Shown piece by piece: positions 47,080 to 58,517 of a stretch of DNA of 64,000 nucleotides. The stretch covers positions 129,414,310-129,478,309 of the forward strand of contig OX465282.1 of assembly GCA_949987705.1 (NCBI GenBank), read 5' to 3'. The notes beneath the pieces were generated by a model. That model worked only from the letters and a program-made list of their open reading frames with translations, searched no databases and was not told the origin of the DNA. The position numbers and the translations under genes are program-made. How positions within the stretch are numbered: the stretch's first letter is position 1; each line of letters begins with the position of its first letter. This DNA comes from Thereva unica. Lineage: Eukaryota; Arthropoda; Insecta; Diptera; Therevidae.

Positions 47080-47710
47080 GACCAGAGGACAGGGGAGTTC
47101 TTATCTCACTCCAATCCACAAAACATCTAACAAGAACTCGGTGGAAAACTACAGGGATATTATCATCTTATCAGCAATTACTAAACTTCTCGAGAAACTT
47201 GTTTACGATAAGATTGCTCGTCTAATTGACCCACGTTTTAAGGAACAGCAACATGGTTTCAGAAGGGGACGATCGACTACTACAAACCTTGTGATTCTAA
47301 CCTCCGATAGATATAGTTTATAGTTATACGGGCTTCAGCACAACCTTTGATGGTGCTGATCACCATATTTTAAGTAAAAAACTACTTGGAATATCAGGTC
47401 CTACCCTGATCATATAACAGAAATAAGGTTGTCAGATTTCAAGGAATCCAAATTATCCCGGGGTTCCTGAGAGTAGCCATCTAAGCCTGCTGACCTGTTG
47501 GAAAAACTAAAGAATAAATTCTCCATCTTTTCTATGCTTATGACCTCAGATATAGGTATAATGTCATAAGGTCTCAGAACGACCTAACTTTCTTTCAAAC
47601 AAAGGTAAAAGCGTTGCAAGACTGGTGTACCACCAATAAGTTACAACTCGACATCAGCAAATGCCATGTTTCTTGGCTTTACAAAGAGAAGAGCGCCCAC
47701 CCAATCCGGA
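47080..47710 (+). pseudogene. Jockey-like reverse transcriptase relic
   Basis: Plus-strand pieces: SVENYRDIIILSAITKLLEKL; KEQQHGFRRGRSTTTNLVI (RT motif FGFRxGRST); an active-site box decayed to YAYDLR; and WCTTNKLQLDISKCHVSW. The order is correct but frames are broken. Confidence 0.75.
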
Positions 47711-47714
47711 CGGA

Positions 47715-49005
47715 AATGGTGCGGAAATTTTGGATTTATAAGCTTTGATCATACATTCGTTATTTGTAACCTTAAAAACCCTTAGAGATGCAGTTTCATT
47801 GGAATCTAAAAAAAATTGGAAAAATTCGACGGCCATATTGACGTGGCCATTTTGAATTTTGTTTTTAGCGACCTTCCTAGATACTAACTTTCATTGAAAT
47901 CGGAAACAATTGGCAAATTCACGTTTGGCGATTTTGAATTTCGGTCATTTTTCGGCGGCCATGTTGTATTTCGAAAATCGGGCTTCGAGGTGTTTTATGG
48001 AAGACCCACACGGACCTTCATGCATCAAATTAAAGTATGTGACAAGTAGAATACTATTAGTGGAGAAGCATTATCTAAAATTCAAAATGTCGGCCAATTA
48101 AAAATGGCGGATTACCTTCTTCTTTTCATGCCACATACATTTTCTTCAAGCCTTGTACTATCACGTACAAGTAAGCAAAAGTCTTTTTAAAATGTTTCCA
48201 ATGCTCAAAATGGTCCCCAAAAACAAATTCATAAGGAAAAAACAGACTCGGAAGACAATAAAACCTCCAGTCTAGATCTAAGAGAGAACAATAAAGTTTA
48301 GTTCAACCTACATAAGTTGTTTCACCAGCTAAAGTCCAGTTCATGTTCAGTTCGTGCTTAAATTTGTTGTTTTTTTCGCCAGAAGTCAGAAATGCAAAAG
48401 CCCGCTGGCATTCCACTATTCCAGTTGATTAATCTCTTTTGGGCGAGGTTTTACGTTCAACTTCAGTTTGATACCAGTTCGGCGAACTGAGGTTTGTTTA
48501 CCTTTAGTTGAATATTTGGAATTTGTATGGGAACTGAGGTGATTTTAAAGTTCAGTTCGGCAATTTGCTCGAACTTGCGCAGTTCGGCCGGTGAAGCCGG
48601 GGTATTAGGGTATTTCTTTAAACCTTTTTAAAAAGATTTTCGATTACGTAAGGCAGATATTGCCCCATTTCATTTGAAATAAGGTTCGAATACAAGGGCC
48701 ATTATGAAAAACTGATAGGGCATACCTCAGGGCATTCTATTTGAGTGCTTTACATGAGAAAACTATTTCGGCATGGGGTTCTCATGTGGAACATATGGGG
48801 AAATCTTTCTTTCGGCACGCCCCTAAGGCAATCGCCTTTTTAAATGCTAGTTTGGTGGGGTTTAAAAAGTTTAGGATATACAGTTAAAAGGTTTTAGTAG
48901 CTCTAATTTAATATATAAAAAACTTTGCTTGTGTGCGCTCTTCGCCCACATAAGATAGCCCTCCAACGTTTTGGATTATCAGTGTACCTGAAATATTTAG
49001 AGTGT
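47715..49005. other. Dispersed repeat-like sequence without a gene
   Basis: Between 47800 and 48110 the phrase 'GGCCAT(A/T)TTG' and its relatives recur (GGCCATATTGACG, GGCCATGTTGTATTTCG, GGCCAATTAAAAATGGCGG). Such a pattern marks an old interspersed repeat. The part at 48300-48610 has GTTCAGTTCG-type repeats. Confidence 0.4.
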
Positions 49006-49009
49006 GGAT

Positions 49010-49435
49010 TTCCCCACCTACAGTGAAAGTGCATGTGCACTTTTTCTTCCATCCCCACGCGCTCCGCGGCTCCTGGCTCTGTTACGGATGTCGCAGAGTG
49101 TTGAGCGAAAAGTCCTTAGATACATATTAGGTCTTGTTAACGATGGAAAAGTAGATACAATGACGAAATGCATCAAATATAACGAAACAAGAATGGACGA
49201 GACAAGAATACCTGTAAAAGCAAGTATTTGGGGCTATACTAGGGTAAGGATCAGGAGGTAGACCGAGAAAGAGATGGAGGGACATAGCCACAGCAGTCGC
49301 ATGTATAATACTGGGAAACCGTAACTGCAAACAAGCTGTTAAAAAGTACAAATTGGAGGAAATTCTAGAGGAGCTCAAGGTTCGATATGGGCTGTAGCGC
49401 TGCAGAAGAAGAAGAAGAATAAGAATGGCGAGCAC
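49010..49435 (+). pseudogene. Non-LTR-like C-terminal tail fragment
   Basis: The plus frame holds GRPRKRWRDIATAV and CKQAVKKYKLEEILEELK, ending with a GAAGAAGAAG microsatellite at 49406-49420. 'GRPRKRW' followed by a short tail is typical of the 3' end of RTE-type retroelements. Weak assignment. Confidence 0.4.
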
Positions 49436-51045
49436 TACATAAAAACTAAACAGTACTATTCCGCTGCTTTTTCTGCAGCTTCACACACAAGCAACAATGA
49501 ACAATTACTTCAATCTGACAACCTAAAAAGGATAAATTTTAAGACTAAACGTTTCTATGAGTCGGAAGATCATTGTTGTCTGATACAAATACTGTTACCG
49601 CAGATTATTCGATCTACAACGGCCACGCCAACTGAAGATGTAGAGATAGTTAACATATTGGAAGCTGCCGAAAGAACTGTTGGAAAAGAACCTAATATGG
49701 CCACTTCAATTGCGAATAATACAGCTACCTCACAGCTACTAATTCAGGAATTTATAGGTATAAACTAACACTTAGATAACACCGATCGAACTCCGCCGCC
49801 ACCCGTAACTACACCAATAACTCTACCTTTGGTCAATAATGAATCCAAAACGATAGATACACTGACAGCTGATCTAGAGAATTTGAGCGCGGCGAATCAT
49901 TTGAATGCTGAATCGCAAATAGATAATACTGAAATGCGAATACATTCAATGATAAGACAATGGTAATGCTGAAATGCGGATTCATTCATTGATCGGCAGC
50001 AGTCAAATTTTCAATATCAGCTTCGGGTCCAATGTTGGACAGTGGTGGAGTTGTTAGTGTAGTTACTGGAGCCGGAGGTGTTTTATATGAGTTATGGAAG
50101 TGTTAGTATATACCTATAAATTCCTGAATTAGTAGCTGTGGGTTAGCTGTGATAAATATAACAACAGCATCCAGCTGTCAGTTCCAGCATAATTGTAGAA
50201 TTGTATACCGATATAGGAGTTAAGTCGGAGGAGTACAAAATTGATTGAGCGGATATGTTTCACCCCCTGTTAGGAAAACCATCTTAAAAAAAACAATACC
50301 GATAGATGGTGTCTCTTAATTCGATACGACTATTAAAGAGGGTGAGGAGATAGAAGATAATCTTTATGATGCTGACAACGAGTGTTATGAAATAGCGTCA
50401 GCAAGCAAAATTGATGGCCCAATTTCATCATAATCATTGTCAGCATTATAAACACTTTCTTCTCCATTCTCTTCCAATAGTGGTATCGAAAGAAGAGACA
50501 AGCGATACTGTTGGTTGTAAGATGGTTTTCCAAAGAGCGGGGAAACATATGTATGCATTGCCAATCAATGACTATCAAATTACATAAAATAAACGTCTAG
50601 TCGAGACGAACTACTATTCCCCGCTCTATTTATCCAAGCTTTAGGATGCTTCATCTCCAGAATGTCTGGTGGTGGAGGTGTTGGTGTAGTTAGAAGAGTC
50701 AGTGGAGTTTTTTAAGTATCAGCTTCATAAATATAAGTTTCTGAGCTAGTAGCTGTGGTAGCTGCTTTATTAGCGGTTTAAGTGTCTATTTCAGGTGCTT
50801 TTGCGGCCCATCTTTCGCTAGCTTCAAATATACTATCTATTTCTACATCTTCAGTCGGTGTGGCTGTGGTTGATCAAATAAACTGTGGAAATAGTGTTTG
50901 TACCAGACAAGAGTGATCTTCAGATTCGTAAAATCGTTTTGTCTTAAAATTCATTCTTTTTAGTTCATCATATTTAAGTAATTGTTCAGTGTTGCTTGCG
51001 TGTGAAGCGGCTGAAAGAGCAGCGCAATAGAATTATGTAGTATTA
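49430..51045. repeat. 1.6 kb imperfect inverted duplication
   Basis: Sequence on the plus strand at 49430-49830 (GCAGCTTCACACACAAGCAAC; AATTTTAAGACTAAACG) is found in inverted form at 50640-51045 (GCTTCACACGCAAGCAAC; AATTTTAAGACAAAACG, read on minus). A further inverted patch pairs 49740-49815 with 50040-50130. The centre, about 50230-50560, contains GGAAAACCATCTTA versus TAAGATGGTTTTCC. Translated pieces (RFYESEDH; TPTEDVEI) suggest a duplicated LTR/gag-type unit, perhaps of the Gypsy-like element that follows. Confidence 0.65.
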
Positions 51046-51699
51046 TGTTGTTGCACTCAAAAAATGTACTCTTCTCAATCAATCGATTCAAAGCCGAAAA
51101 TGGTAAACTACACCCCGTATATTTTATGAGTAAGAAGACGACGGAGACAGAAAAAGTACACCCAGGGCCGGCGCGACCGTATTTGGCGCCCTAGGCGAGG
51201 AGAATTATTAGCGCCGTTTGCTATGGACCATAGTACTTGAGAGTGCGGCGGTGACGAGCGCGCGCTCAACAGTCAACATCAACACAATTTTTTAAGAATT
51301 GTCCAAAAAAATAACTCGTAAATTATTGTATCCATTCACGAAGTGACCAGTAAAGAAAAAAGTTGACCCAGTTTAAATTCTATTTTATTACGCCTTCAAA
51401 ATGGTTAAAAGAATCAGTAAATAAAACATTGGGTGTGTGTACTTATGTACGCGCATTAGAAGTTATACTTCTTTAGCATACAAATAACTAATTAGATTCT
51501 TATTATTTTCAAGCGTTGGAATCTGGAAGCATCATGATGCCGACACGGTCTAGCCTTCAGATTATACCGGACTCAAATCCTAGCTGAAATCACCTACTGG
51601 TTGACTTATCAGGCCTAACTACAATGGTTTTAAGATGCCTCATCAAATTTCCTTCATATGCGTCGCCAGCTGGTTCAGCTTTTATCTACCTGATAATAG

Positions 51700-52060
51700 T
51701 GCTGCTATTTCAAAGCCTTACTCTCTTCACGTTGGTTTCTTTCCGCCTTAGCTACCAATAGAGAATATTTAACTTCTCCTTCACTTTATTCCATAGATCA
51801 CACAATGGTACCATTATAGTCTTCTTTGCTCTTAGCCGTGCCTTTAGCTGTCGGTTACAGCGCAGCAGTTTCCTCGGCTAATCTTCGACGCTCCAAAAGG
51901 GCATGGTCTGTGTCCTCTTTCACATTTAGGAATGCCGGGCATTGCGTGGACTCATATTGTCCGAGCCGATGGAGGTATGCCTTCATAGCTTACCTCTCCA
52001 TGCTCTCATCGACCTTGGGTAGACTAATTTTACTTCCTTTGCCACTACTGAAATCATTGT
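51700..52060 (-). pseudogene. R1-like pol C-terminal fragment nested in hAT
   Basis: The minus frame gives MKAYLHRLGQYESTQCPAF, NVKEDTDHALLERRRLAEE, matching the 'YLHRxGxxxSxxCPxC' C-terminal region of non-LTR pol proteins. Broken at both ends. Confidence 0.5.
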
Positions 52061-52309
52061 CACTTCTAAATTATGTTTACTTCTCTAGCTTCTTCTACTT
52101 GTGGTTACTCAATTCAGGCAAATACAGCATCATTTACGGTACCGTGCCGTATATTTGAAACCTGAAACCAATCGATCATTATTCAGGGCTAGATTTACAT
52201 GATCTTGGAGAAAGTTAATAGGTGGACGGGAATCTTCGCCTCTGCCAAGAACTTCTTCTCAGTCTTTTTTGTATGGCCATAATACTTGTTTCAAAAATTA
52301 GATTTTTGA

Positions 52310-53090
52310 TTTGGAGCAAATACTGCTTACTAATACTTTGGAGCAGATACTGCTATCACAACTTGTAAATTCAGACTGCTTCATAGAACTAACCTCTCAA
52401 CCGTTCAAAATTAAATCTGGAGTTCCCCGAGGCTCCATTTTAGGCCTAAAGCTTTTCAATATATTTATACACGACTTCGCCAACATAATTCCCCTTCTTA
52501 ACACAACTTGCATATAATACGCTGATGATACACTTGTTTGGAGTACAAGTCTCACCTATTAAAACCACAGAAGAACTCCAAACACACGTCAACAAAATAA
52601 TAGATAACCTAGATAAATGGAACGTAGAAATTAATCAGGGGAAAGTTTAATTACCTGCTTCAGGAATCTCTCAGGTAAAGGACATAAAAACGTGCAACGG
52701 TAATCAAAACTCTGGAAAATAATCATTAATGGTCACACAATTATTTTATGAAGTACCTGGGAGTAAAGATGCATCACAGAATCATGTGGAACCCACACGT
52801 AAGACTCAAACTGATAAACGCCCGTATAATAGTAATAAAGGTGGCAAATAAGTTTCAGTTTTTGGAAAGGAAAATACTTAGGCACTGTACCTTCCTCTAT
52901 ATTGCAGCGGAAAATGGGCGAAAATTACACCAATCCTGATATACATGTTCCAACTAATGCCCCCGAATGAATTGGTAAGAAAAATAGCTAGTGAAGGCAT
53001 TATGAAAGCAGCAGAGTTACCAAGCAAATGCACGCCAAAGGAAATATAAATGAATAGTAAAGTTGAAACACCCAAAAACATCAGCCTACG
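52310..53090 (+). pseudogene. Jockey-like reverse transcriptase fragment nested in hAT
   Basis: The plus frame reads IKSGVPRGSILGLKLFNIFI, then YADDTLVW (RT active site YxDD, intact box). Further on come MKYLGVKMHHRIMWNPHV and an ILRHCTFLYIAAENGRKL-like tail. Frameshifts fall between these. Confidence 0.8.
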
Positions 53091-53714
53091 GGCGAACTAG
53101 AAATTAAGTTACTAGTAAAATAGCTCTGACAATAATGTAAGTCAGCGATACAAAAATAAAACCACAGCCAGTTTGGCGCAACCAATCTGTTTGCGCCTAA
53201 AACACTACGAATCTTCCTATGCCCACGAAAATCCCAGCTGATGAATCGAACATGAAATTTATTTCCCTCCATAGCCTCGGCATAAAACCCCCTCACCCAA
53301 CGACATCGTGAACCGGCATCGGCGCATGAGGAATGGAACTTGAAATGCTTGCCCTCCATTGCCTCCACCCCTTCGCCCATATCCTTCGTTGCGTTGCGTT
53401 GCGAATTCGTCAAAATTCACTCTCATAATATTTTTCAAAACGCGCCTAAAGAAGTATAACTTCAAAAAATTTCCACTTTTCTCTGTTTCTCTTTTTTTGC
53501 TCTTCATAAATTTTGTTAAAAACTGAAACCGGAAATCTGGCGCCCCCCAAAAATCGGCGCCCTAGGCGACCGCCTAGTTCGCCTTAATGGTAGCGCCGGC
53601 CCTGAGTACACCAGCTATCAATTGGAGGTGTTAGGGGTAGTGCAAACAGTGAAAAAGTTCCGAGTCTACTTGTTGGGACAAAAGTTTAAGCTGGTAACAA
53701 ATTGGTTATCCTAA

Positions 53715-53986
53715 TGCTAGGGCCGCATCTGCGTGTATCGTCCCGAAGCTTCGCGCTATGACACGATACACGCAGATGTAACCGGCCATTATCGGCTATC
53801 GTCGCAAACATTCGGGCTGCGTATGAGTTATCGCGCGAGTGGCGATAATATGCGCGCTAATTCGTGTAAAATGACGAAGCCGCTAATACGACCACCGCAT
53901 TATCGCGATAACTTTTTAGCGTGCAAAACATACGAAGCTTCGGCACGCATTGCTTCGGGACGATACACGCAGATGCGGCCCTAGCA
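53715..53986. mobile_element. 272-bp CpG-rich MITE with TAA target duplication
   Basis: Inverted ends of about 35 bp start TGCTAGGGCCGCATCTGCG. TAA lies on both sides (53712-53714 and 53987-53989). A third copy of CGATACACGCAGATG lies inside near 53763. The element is far richer in GC and CpG than its surroundings. It interrupts the RNase H part of the Gypsy relic. Confidence 0.85.
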
Positions 53987-54321
53987 TAACAGAAAAAGGA
54001 CTTTGTAGCTCGAGTGGCGAAATAGGCATTGTTGCTGGAGGAATTTAATTAGAAAGTAGAGCCAGATTACGACACGTAAACGCCTTATGTCGAAATCCCA
54101 CCTCACTCTGCATCGCCGCCGAAACAGACGCCTTCACCAAATTATGGTATTAAGTACATTTGGTTATCCCGCTAGAATCATTACTGACAGAGGCGGAACT
54201 TTTATTTCGACAGAACACCAAGAGGCAATGTTCAGGTCGAGCAGCTTCATTCGACGGTCATAAGCCTATTGACGAAGATGCCGCTGAACGACCCTGAGAA
54301 ATGGTATCTTCATCTACTTAA

Positions 54322-54475
54322 AGGCCCCCATACACGGTCAAATTGGATGTACATCGAAGTGCGGATGTACAACCAAAACTATCGATTGTGGGCCGGTCGG
54401 CCGATCAAAATACATTGGGCTTATGGGTTTGATGAAAATCTGGATGTACATCCAATTTGACCGTGTATGGGGGCC
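54322..54475. mobile_element. 154-bp MITE in the integrase region, TTAA/TAA flanks
   Basis: Inverted ends of about 34 bp start AGGCCCCCATACACGGTCAA and close TTGACCGTGTATGGGGGCC. TTAA stands on both sides (54318-54321 and 54476-54479), readable as a 3-bp TAA or a 4-bp TTAA duplication. The ends are nearly those of the 3.2 kb element at 2438-5618. Confidence 0.85.
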
Positions 54476-54724
54476 TTAAGTTGTAGAAGGTGCTGAACAG
54501 AAGTTTTCACGGTGACGTACAAACTACACTATTTGAGTTACTTATTGGGACAAAGATAAGGTGTGAGAACGAGAGAAGGTTACTAGAGACAATTGAAGAA
54601 GAAGCCGCTAAGCAATACCACGAAGAACGTGAGGCTGCTAGAAAAAATTCGAAAGAAGCTATACATATATTGAGAATTCAAAAAGAAAATAAAAATCAAT
54701 ACAGCCACTGAAGGGAGAACGAAT

Positions 54725-55765
54725 TTGGAGCGCTGTTAGCATGCTCTGATTGGAGCTTTAAGAAATTGTATTTGGCGAAGAAAACGGACAAACGTAAACC
54801 GGTTCTTGCTCGATGCGGTGGTCAAGCAGCATATTGGTCGTGGTTGGTACTTAGTTGGGGGACCGCTCGGTAAAACTGCTGTCGCCATTCGCATTTAGAA
54901 GGATGACTAGAGATGTGGGGAAAATCGTCTCAGCTGCCCCCGTTTGTGTTAGGCCTGGGAATAGCACTCCGTTATCTCAATTTAACCCGACAGTTGTGGC
55001 TCAGCCGGACGCTGATTTGCAAAGTTTTTTTGTGAGTTATTTTCTTCTTAGGGAGTCAAGTTTTTTACTATAATTTTGATTGTACACCGAATACTATTTC
55101 AGATAACATCTTCTCAAGAAATCTGATTTTGAGTAAAATTGAGAATTGCTTCTGGATCCGCCCCTTCAAAAACATATATTATAGTTTTTGGCTTAGCTTG
55201 AAATAATAAGTTAGGAAATTCTATGTTCACTTTATGACACAACCAGAGTATTTTTTTATTTTATGTTACATTGAGAGGCTGCCTATTTTCAACGATTTCA
55301 TTGGGCTCATGCTAAAATGTAACATTTATTGGTATTTTGTTTCTACAAAAAAAAAGATATGTGTAAATATCGTATTATAATATAAAATCACTGTCAAAAA
55401 CATCTCAAAACTAGCTGCCACTTCTGAAAGACACATAAAATGTAAGTAACGAGCAAATTAAATTTAATTAACCATATTTAGAATTTAGCCAAGCATAAAT
55501 ATTAATAACAATAAATTTTTTTGAATAACAATTTTCTTCTTTTTTTTAATAATAAAGCCAATAGTAAATTTTTTTTATAAGCAATAAATTTCCAATATTT
55601 AATTCAACATATTAACACGTTTACCCAAATATAATCAAAAATGTTTTTATATAAAGGCAAAAAGAATTTTTGAAATTTAATTAACGAAAAAAAAAACAAA
55701 TTCATAATTTTCATTTATATTGTATAAAATTTGACACGCATTTTTGTTTTCATTAAAGTCTAATT
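54725..55765. other. No gene; AT-rich spacer
   Basis: Downstream of the Gypsy relic. Possibly includes decayed 3' retroelement sequence up to about 55070, then AT-rich spacer. Confidence 0.45.
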
Positions 55766-55769
55766 ATTT

Positions 55770-56520
55770 GCAGTTTTTAGAAAGTTTTTTTTTTTAATAA
55801 ACTGATTTTGATTGTGTAAAATGTAAGATTAGATAAAAATGTATAGTAGTTTGGTTGTTATCTTTCTTCTATATAAATAACTGTAATAAAAACCCTATAT
55901 AGTATTTAATTACATTATTTTTTTTTTGTTTTTTTTTGAGAAAATTCTTATCTTTACTTTAGTGTATTTTTCTGTCATTTTCCTTCTTGTAGTCATGATT
56001 CCATGGTTTTTATTTTTGATTTAATTTTGATTTTTATTTTTTTTTATTTACTTTATTTTTGTTTTATTGGTTTTCAAGTTGAAAAATATTTTTCATTAAT
56101 GAATTTTTGTTTTATAATATAATATATATTTTTTTTTTGTTTCTTTTTTATCGTTCTTATCAGTAAATTTTGGAATGTACATATTTTTTTGTCTTTTTTA
56201 GAAATATAAAAATGCATTTTTTTTTGTTTTCATATAAATTTTTTCTGAATTTTTGTTATTTTGTTTATTAATAAACTATATATTTCATTTTTTTTTATTC
56301 TTAATTTTGAATTTTGGCACCTTGTTTCCGAAACTTGTGAAATTTATAAATATTTATTTTCAAAATTTTTTGCTTTGTTTTATTAACTTCTGTTTGTTTT
56401 TTATTAATTTTTTTTATTTATGAAAAATATAACTTTTAGATTGATTAAAATGATGAATAAAAATGAATTATTGTTTTTGGAGATAAATAAAATTAGATTT
56501 TGTTTTTGTAATAAATGTAA
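55770..56520 (+). other. T-rich strand-asymmetric block
   Basis: Third block with long plus-strand T runs and little C. It ends just before the long-TIR element. No coding signal. Confidence 0.6.
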
Positions 56521-57138
56521 TAGATTCATATATCTAATAATTATGCCTATACCAAATTAAAGAGTATAGCAGGGTAAGCATAGGACAGATGCCCCTCGGG
56601 AAAGTTAGGTTGATATTTTTACCTTAACATCACACTAGTAAGGGGAACTATTACCGAAATTATCGTACCTCTGTGAGCGCTGATTCTTGAAATAAATTAA
56701 TTAATCGAATTTTTGAAAAAAAAAAAATAGTTTTCTCTCTTATAACGTAACGGATTGTTATGATTTTTTGGGATATGCTAGATACACCAAAGAACTGTTA
56801 AACAAAATATTATTAAGTATTCTCAGTGATTAGAATGTCTCAAAATCCCGAATTTTAAATTTACAAAAATGGAAAATGTCACGTATATCAACAGACACTA
56901 TCACCATATTTTTTTTTATAAATAACCCTTACTATGCTCTACAATATATATTTTTTTCAAATTTTTCGCAAGGGTAGAACAGTGTTAAAAAAATATAATT
57001 ACTACTCATATATAAATATTAGAAAGATAAAGTTTTATTAATAGCAACAATATTAATAATGTTAATATAATACATATAATACAGCAATTATAATATTAAT
57101 TAATATCAATTAATCATAATCACTGTTTTCTTCAATGG

Positions 57139-57258
57139 TTACAATGGATGTTGGCACAATATTATATCTTCGGCCGTTGTTAAGATTTTCTTTTGACCTT
57201 TCACTTTCAACACAAATCGCCCACACACTACACATTTGGGATTTTTCTCTTTTGGCAT
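57139..57258 (-). CDS. 39-aa CxxC mini-ORF in the foldback-like element
   Basis: From ATG at 57258 to TAA at 57139: 39 residues with CVVCGRF near the start and CQHP near the end, giving a C-x2-C...C-x-H pattern like a small or partial zinc finger. A GTAACC after CATT could be a weak splice donor, so this might be a first exon. It could equally be chance. Confidence 0.3.
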   Translation of the reverse strand: MPKEKNPKCVVCGRFVLKVKGQKKILTTAEDIILCQHPL

Positions 57259-58340
57259 TTTTATTAACTAAAAATAATTACTTCACTAATTAAATCCACC
57301 TGAAATATTACTACTTTAAATACAATATCAAACTAGTGTAATACTGCTTCTTTTTACCTGAATATTTTTAGAGGAACAATATTTACTGAATTGTATCTAT
57401 ATATACAACAATAAATAATAAATAATAAAATAAAATGATTTCGTAGAAGTAAGTACAAAAAAAGAAAAACACTTATAAAATTCGAGATAAAAATGAATTT
57501 GAGATTAAAGTAATAAACGCGGTTCAACTTGTAGTGTATTAAGAGTAAACATAAGTTGCGAATTTCAAAATCTGTTTTATTCTGTTCTAATCGGTTTTGG
57601 AACAGTATTTAATTCTCATCGGACACGACCGAAACACGAATGAAAATGCAATCCTAAATGACTTCCAGAAAAAAACTTTTACTACGCATTTAATTACTTT
57701 TTTGATATATTAATCTGGCCTTAGCTTCATTCCATTTATGGTACCATTTACCATTTAGTGCCCTTAACCAATAAGAAATTCTACCAACTACGCAATATTC
57801 TATATTTTATTCTACGTCATGCGTCATGTACTATTTGTTTCCTATCAATGCATCGGTAATTGTTCTTTAGCTATGCGTAACATTTATCAACTACGCAATA
57901 TAGTGTATTATTTTACGCAATATAGTGTATATTTTACTGTTCCTGCAAAGTCTACAAGGCATGCGTCGTCTATTATTTACTCAGTTATTGCTGTAGATGT
58001 TACCATAGATCAAAGCATTAAAAGTGACTTACGGCCGATAATGGTTAATACAATTTTGCTTTCGATAATTGGTAAGGGCAGTATCCAGAACGCAGTTAGG
58101 GTAGGTGTGAACAGTGGGCATTGAAGCCTTGGCGCATAGAGACAATTAATTGAGGAGTGTTCCAAGCCTTGACTCAAGATATAGCCAACATAAAAATCGA
58201 AAGATATATTTTAGGGGTATTCAAAATACCTTTTTAATTTTTGTGTCACTTGGGTGGAAATACTATTAAATGCAGAAAATGAGTTAGTGTTTGTAATAAT
58301 TAACGCTCACGTCAATTTCACATCATAATTATAGCAACTC

Positions 58341-58517
58341 ATAATTCGCGGTATAAGAACCAGATGAACGTATCCACAAAAAAATCAAAAAAAAATTTTT
58401 TTTTCATAAAACGGTTCACAATAATATTGTCATATATTGTGAACCGTTTTATGAAAAAAAAACGTTTTTTTGATTTTTTTGTAGATACGTTCATCTGGTT
58501 CTTATACCGCGAATTAT
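58341..58517. repeat. 177-bp near-perfect palindrome
   Basis: ATAATTCGCGGTATAAGAACC at the left is matched by its complement at the right. The arms (about 85 bases each) include GATGAACGTATC, an A-run and ACGGTTCACAATA, with a loop of about 10 bases. It abuts the inner edge of the right arm of the foldback-like element. Confidence 0.9.

Larger units (their letters stand above)
51163..53604. mobile_element. 2.44 kb hAT element inside the Gypsy relic, 8-bp duplication
   Basis: Ends CAGGGCCGGCGC and GCGCCGGCCCTG, with perfect AGTACACC duplications (51155-51162 and 53605-53612). The ends share CAGGGCCGG with the 465-bp hAT at 37689. Subterminal AGAAGTTATACTTCTTTAG near 51450 is matched inverted near 53450. 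The interior has no transposase. Instead it contains a minus-strand R1-like fragment (about 51700-52060) and a plus-strand Jockey-like RT (about 52310-53090), so the element has been re-invaded or carries captured sequence. Confidence 0.88.
51090..54720 (+). pseudogene. Gypsy-like LTR retrotransposon pol relic, split by three insertions
   Basis: Plus-strand pieces follow pol order. YFMSKKTTETEK (RNase H start) is cut by a hAT element and resumes as YTSYQLEVLGVVQTVKKF and RVYLLGQKFKLVTN. It is cut again by a 272-bp MITE and resumes as KKDFVARVAK and ALLLEEF. Integrase pieces follow: SLLTKMPLNDPEKWYLHLL, cut by a 154-bp MITE, then TLFELLIGTKIRCENERRLL and the coiled tail EEEAAKQYHEEREAARKNSK. 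The spacing fits a Gypsy/mdg-type pol. Reverse transcriptase proper and most of the integrase core are missing. Stops abound. Confidence 0.8.

Noticed and set aside
49100..49440. Minus-strand 102-codon ORF with a Leu-rich start
   Set aside because: The Leu run is the antisense of a GAAGAAGAA microsatellite in a plus-strand retroelement tail.
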